Of a DNA stretch of 7,840 nt, positions 6,346 through 7,840 are shown piece by piece. The stretch is from an uncultured Rivibacter sp. GTDB lineage: Bacteria > Pseudomonadota > Gammaproteobacteria > Burkholderiales > Burkholderiaceae. The DNA lies in assembly GCA_946481025.1 (NCBI GenBank), contig CAMLNA010000170.1, positions 1 through 7,840 on the forward strand, given 5' to 3'. Position 1 is the stretch's first letter; every line of letters starts with the position of its first letter. The notes beneath the pieces are model-generated. The model was not told the DNA's origin. It ran no database searches and worked only from the letters and a program-made list of their open reading frames with translations. The translations under genes were made by a program, and so were the position numbers.

Positions 6346-6549
6346 TCAGGACGACTTGGCGGCCTGGCGGATGTCGTTGCCGGTGGACTTGGCCACTTCG
6401 CCGCCGGCGGCGGCGGCACCGTTCACCGTGTGGGCGGTGGACGCGGCGCCCTGGATGCTGGTGGACGCAGCCATGCTGGCGGCCATCAGGCGGGCGTTGT
6501 CGGCCGCGGCCTTGTTCATTTGCTCGATGGATGTGTCGACGCTTGCCAT
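6346..6549 (-). CDS. Small Ala-rich protein, candidate T3SS needle/pilin subunit (SctF position)
   Basis: 67 residues, about one third alanine, without Trp, Tyr, Phe, Cys or Pro, and with no signal peptide. Two helix-forming stretches (about 5-35 and 47-64) are joined by a Thr/Asn/Gly-rich turn near 40-50, the helix-turn-helix plan of needle subunits. It lies between sctD and sctI, where sctF sits in Ysc-type clusters. A strong ribosome site (AGGAG, 7 bases before ATG 6549) and the downstream terminator-like hairpin suggest abundant production, as a filament subunit needs. Against the call: the Asn-Pro turn usual in YscF/PrgI needles is absent, and the C-terminus (IRQAAKSS) is polar instead of hydrophobic. 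It may instead be closer to Hrp pilins, which diverge greatly, or be another small secreted or chaperone-like protein. Confidence 0.5.
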   Translation of the reverse strand: MASVDTSIEQMNKAAADNARLMAASMAASTSIQGAASTAHTVNGAAAAGGEVAKSTGNDIRQAAKSS

Positions 6550-6700
6550 GTGTTTCTCCTAGCGATGTTGGTTGGGTAAGTGCCTGAGGGTCTCCCTGCC
6601 GGCCCTGCGCGAGCCGCCGGGGAATTCCACGCGGCGGATGCACCGCCGCATGAAATGGGGGGAGCAGGCCGGCGCGGACGTGCTGTGCTGCTGCATGCCG
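6550..6700 (-). other. Intergenic region between sctD and the small gene
   Basis: This stretch of about 150 bases has no supported gene. It contains a hairpin (6628-6652) and the ribosome site of the small gene near its left end. I looked on the minus strand for a sigma70-type promoter, a PIP box (TTCG pair), a HrpL box and a sigma54 site and saw no convincing match. It remains the most likely place for an internal promoter or mRNA processing site in the cluster. Confidence 0.5.
6628..6652 (-). other. Strong RNA hairpin downstream of sctD
   Basis: The minus strand reads CATGCGGCGG, loop TGCAT, CCGCCGCGTG. This gives a 10-pair stem with one G-U pair and a 5-base loop. It lies about 49 bases past the sctD stop. 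No T tract follows, so it is not a standard intrinsic terminator. It may stabilise the 3' end of sctD mRNA or mark a processing point. GC-rich DNA makes chance hairpins common, hence the modest confidence. Confidence 0.4.
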
Positions 6701-7840
6701 TCACCTCGCCTGCTGCTGTTGTTGTTGCTGCTGCTGAACCTGTTGCTGCTGCGCCTGCTTTGTGTCGGGCGCGCCGCTCACCACCAGGCCGTCGGGGTCG
6801 ATGCGCTTGAGCTCGGCGCCCGAGCGCAGCACCGAGCCTTCGTAGTAGCGGCTGCCGTTGGACAGCTGGATGTGCCGAAGCCCGTTGCCGTCGTCGGTGA
6901 TGCTCACCATGCGGCCCGGCAGCACGCTCTGCCAGGCGCCCCATTGCGCCTGCAGGTCGGTGGTGCGTTCGCCTTCGGGCTTGGGCCGGTAGGCGACCTT
7001 GTCCGACACCAGCACGGCGGGGTGCAGGTCCTCGCCCAGGCGGCGGATCTTCTGCCGCACGGATTCGTCTTCGACCGTGCCCGACAGGACGAGCCGTCCC
7101 TGGCCCGCATAGGTGACGGCCACGCCGGGGTCGCTCACATAGCGGCGGGCGTGCTCGACCATTTCTTCGGCGGCGTGCACGTTGACGCTGACCTTGCGGC
7201 CGAACGGCGCCATGGCCTGCTGCAACGCCTGGCGCCGCTGGCGAGACTCCACGTAACCCTTCACCGAGAACTGCCCGCCCGGTGCGGCCAGCACCTCGAC
7301 TTCGGGGTACGGAGCCAGCGCCTTCTCCACCTCGGCCAGGTTCACGCTGCCGAAGCCGTTGCCCGGCGGGCTGCCCGCGCCCACCGCCACCGCCGCCAGG
7401 CCGGCCAGGGCCAGCGCCGCCAGCGCGCCGCCGGCCCAGTAGCGGTACCGCGGCGTCGGAGCGGCAGGTTGCGGCGCCTGCGCCTCGGCGCCCGGCAGCA
7501 CGCTTTCCGGCCCGGCGAACATGCGGTCGTCGGGCTCGGCGGCGGCGGCATAGGTGCGGTCGAGCTGGAAGTCGATGCTGCCCAGCGAGACGATGTCGCC
7601 GGCCACCACGCTCTTGCGCTGCTGCTTCATCTCCTCGCCGTTGAGCCGCGCCGACGCGGTGCCGACCTTCTGCATCGTGACGACGAGTTCCCCCACGGTG
7701 AACACGAGGTGGCGCGGCAGCACGTCGCCGCCGGGCAGCATCACTTCGCATTCGCCGCCGGAGCCCAGCACGTTGGCGCCGGGCTTGAGCGCGATGGTGC
7801 GGCCCTTCACCGCGCCGCTCAGGAAGCGCAGGCACCAGCC
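6701..7840 (-). CDS. sctD: T3SS inner-membrane ring protein SctD (YscD/HrcD family), 5' partial
   Basis: 379 codons are visible and the frame stays open to the right edge, so the true start is outside the window. A GTG at 7810 is in frame, but the ten codons before it (GWCLRFLSGA) continue the usual start of the FHA-like domain (compare W-x-x-R-F-x-x-G in YscD), so it is internal. The cytoplasmic FHA-like domain covers about 1-95. A Pro/Ala linker and one membrane helix (about 135-156) follow, then periplasmic BON/ring-building modules (about 165-350). The protein ends in a Gln-rich tail of 13 Gln in two runs. SctD forms the outer part of the inner-membrane double ring around SctJ, binds the sorting platform through SctK, and reaches the secretin SctC on the periplasmic side. 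Confidence 0.9.
   Translation of the reverse strand, partial: GWCLRFLSGAVKGRTIALKPGANVLGSGGECEVMLPGGDVLPRHLVFTVGELVVTMQKVGTASARLNGEEMKQQRKSVVAGDIVSLGSIDFQLDRTYAAAAEPDDRMFAGPESVLPGAEAQAPQPAAPTPRYRYWAGGALAALALAGLAAVAVGAGSPPGNGFGSVNLAEVEKALAPYPEVEVLAAPGGQFSVKGYVESRQRRQALQQAMAPFGRKVSVNVHAAEEMVEHARRYVSDPGVAVTYAGQGRLVLSGTVEDESVRQKIRRLGEDLHPAVLVSDKVAYRPKPEGERTTDLQAQWGAWQSVLPGRMVSITDDGNGLRHIQLSNGSRYYEGSVLRSGAELKRIDPDGLVVSGAPDTKQAQQQQVQQQQQQQQQAR
6710..6751 (-). repeat. CAG/CAA trinucleotide tract encoding the SctD poly-Gln tail
   Basis: Minus-strand codons CAG and CAA encode four Gln, one Val, then nine Gln, just before the final Ala-Arg and the stop. The mix of CAG and CAA makes the tract imperfect, but it is still prone to change in length by slippage. 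It lies in the periplasmic C-terminal end of SctD, outside the recognised ring-building domains. Confidence 0.85.

Noticed and set aside
6346..6549. RebB-like R-body protein as identity of the small Ala-rich gene
   Set aside because: The Ala/Asn/Gln-rich look is vaguely similar, but I see no RebB core motif, and the location inside a T3SS operon fits a secretion component better.
4367..6562. A plus-strand open frame of about 730 codons, and other long plus-strand frames throughout
   Set aside because: These are antisense to sctK, sctJ, sctI and other well-supported genes. Their translations are rich in His, Arg, Gln and Ala without domains, as expected for shadow frames in high-GC DNA.
6583..6600. 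Small palindrome AGGG-TCT-CCCT as a terminator
   Set aside because: Only four pairs and no T tract; too weak to support in this GC-rich context.
6516..7835. A 439-codon minus-strand frame overlapping sctD
   Set aside because: The translation is low-complexity Arg/Ala/Gly-rich and out of frame with sctD, which has clear FHA, membrane and ring-building features in the same place.

Overview
The window is part of a type III secretion system (T3SS, injectisome) gene cluster. All genes lie on the minus strand, so they are read from the right edge to the left edge. GC content is very high, and long open frames run antisense to every gene, as expected from strong GC bias at third codon positions. 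High GC, the protein types and the gene order suggest a proteobacterium, most likely a betaproteobacterium of the Burkholderiales. That placement is inference; no taxonomic marker is present.

In transcription order the layout is: sctD (inner-membrane ring, 5' end outside the window); a 67-residue Ala-rich small protein that is a candidate needle/pilin; sctI (inner rod); sctJ (lipoprotein ring); sctK (sorting-platform accessory); sctL (ATPase stator); sctN (ATPase); sctO (central stalk); sctT and sctU (export gate and switch); then the first 24 codons of a proline-rich protein that runs off the left edge. From sctI to sctU the genes are packed with overlaps or gaps of at most 18 bases, as in a translationally coupled operon. 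The only larger gaps flank the small gene: 150 bases after sctD and 87 bases before sctI. Each holds an RNA hairpin, and the one after the small gene has the form of an intrinsic terminator or attenuator.

Together the genes encode the membrane rings (D, J), the rod and probably the filament (I and the small protein), the cytoplasmic ATPase complex (K, L, N, O) and two export-gate proteins (T, U). Missing from the window are sctC, sctE/A/B (translocators), sctP, sctQ, sctR, sctS, sctV and sctW, which must lie elsewhere if the system works. The order I-J-K-L-N-O-T matches the hrpB operon of Hrp2-type systems. The placement of D and a small protein before I recalls the Ysc layout.

The most notable observation is that SctU, otherwise well conserved, lacks the NPTH autocleavage motif: the aligned residues are HSAR. 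This suggests a non-cleaving export switch. The atypical candidate needle and the downstream proline-rich gene with a strong ribosome site are the other points to follow up.
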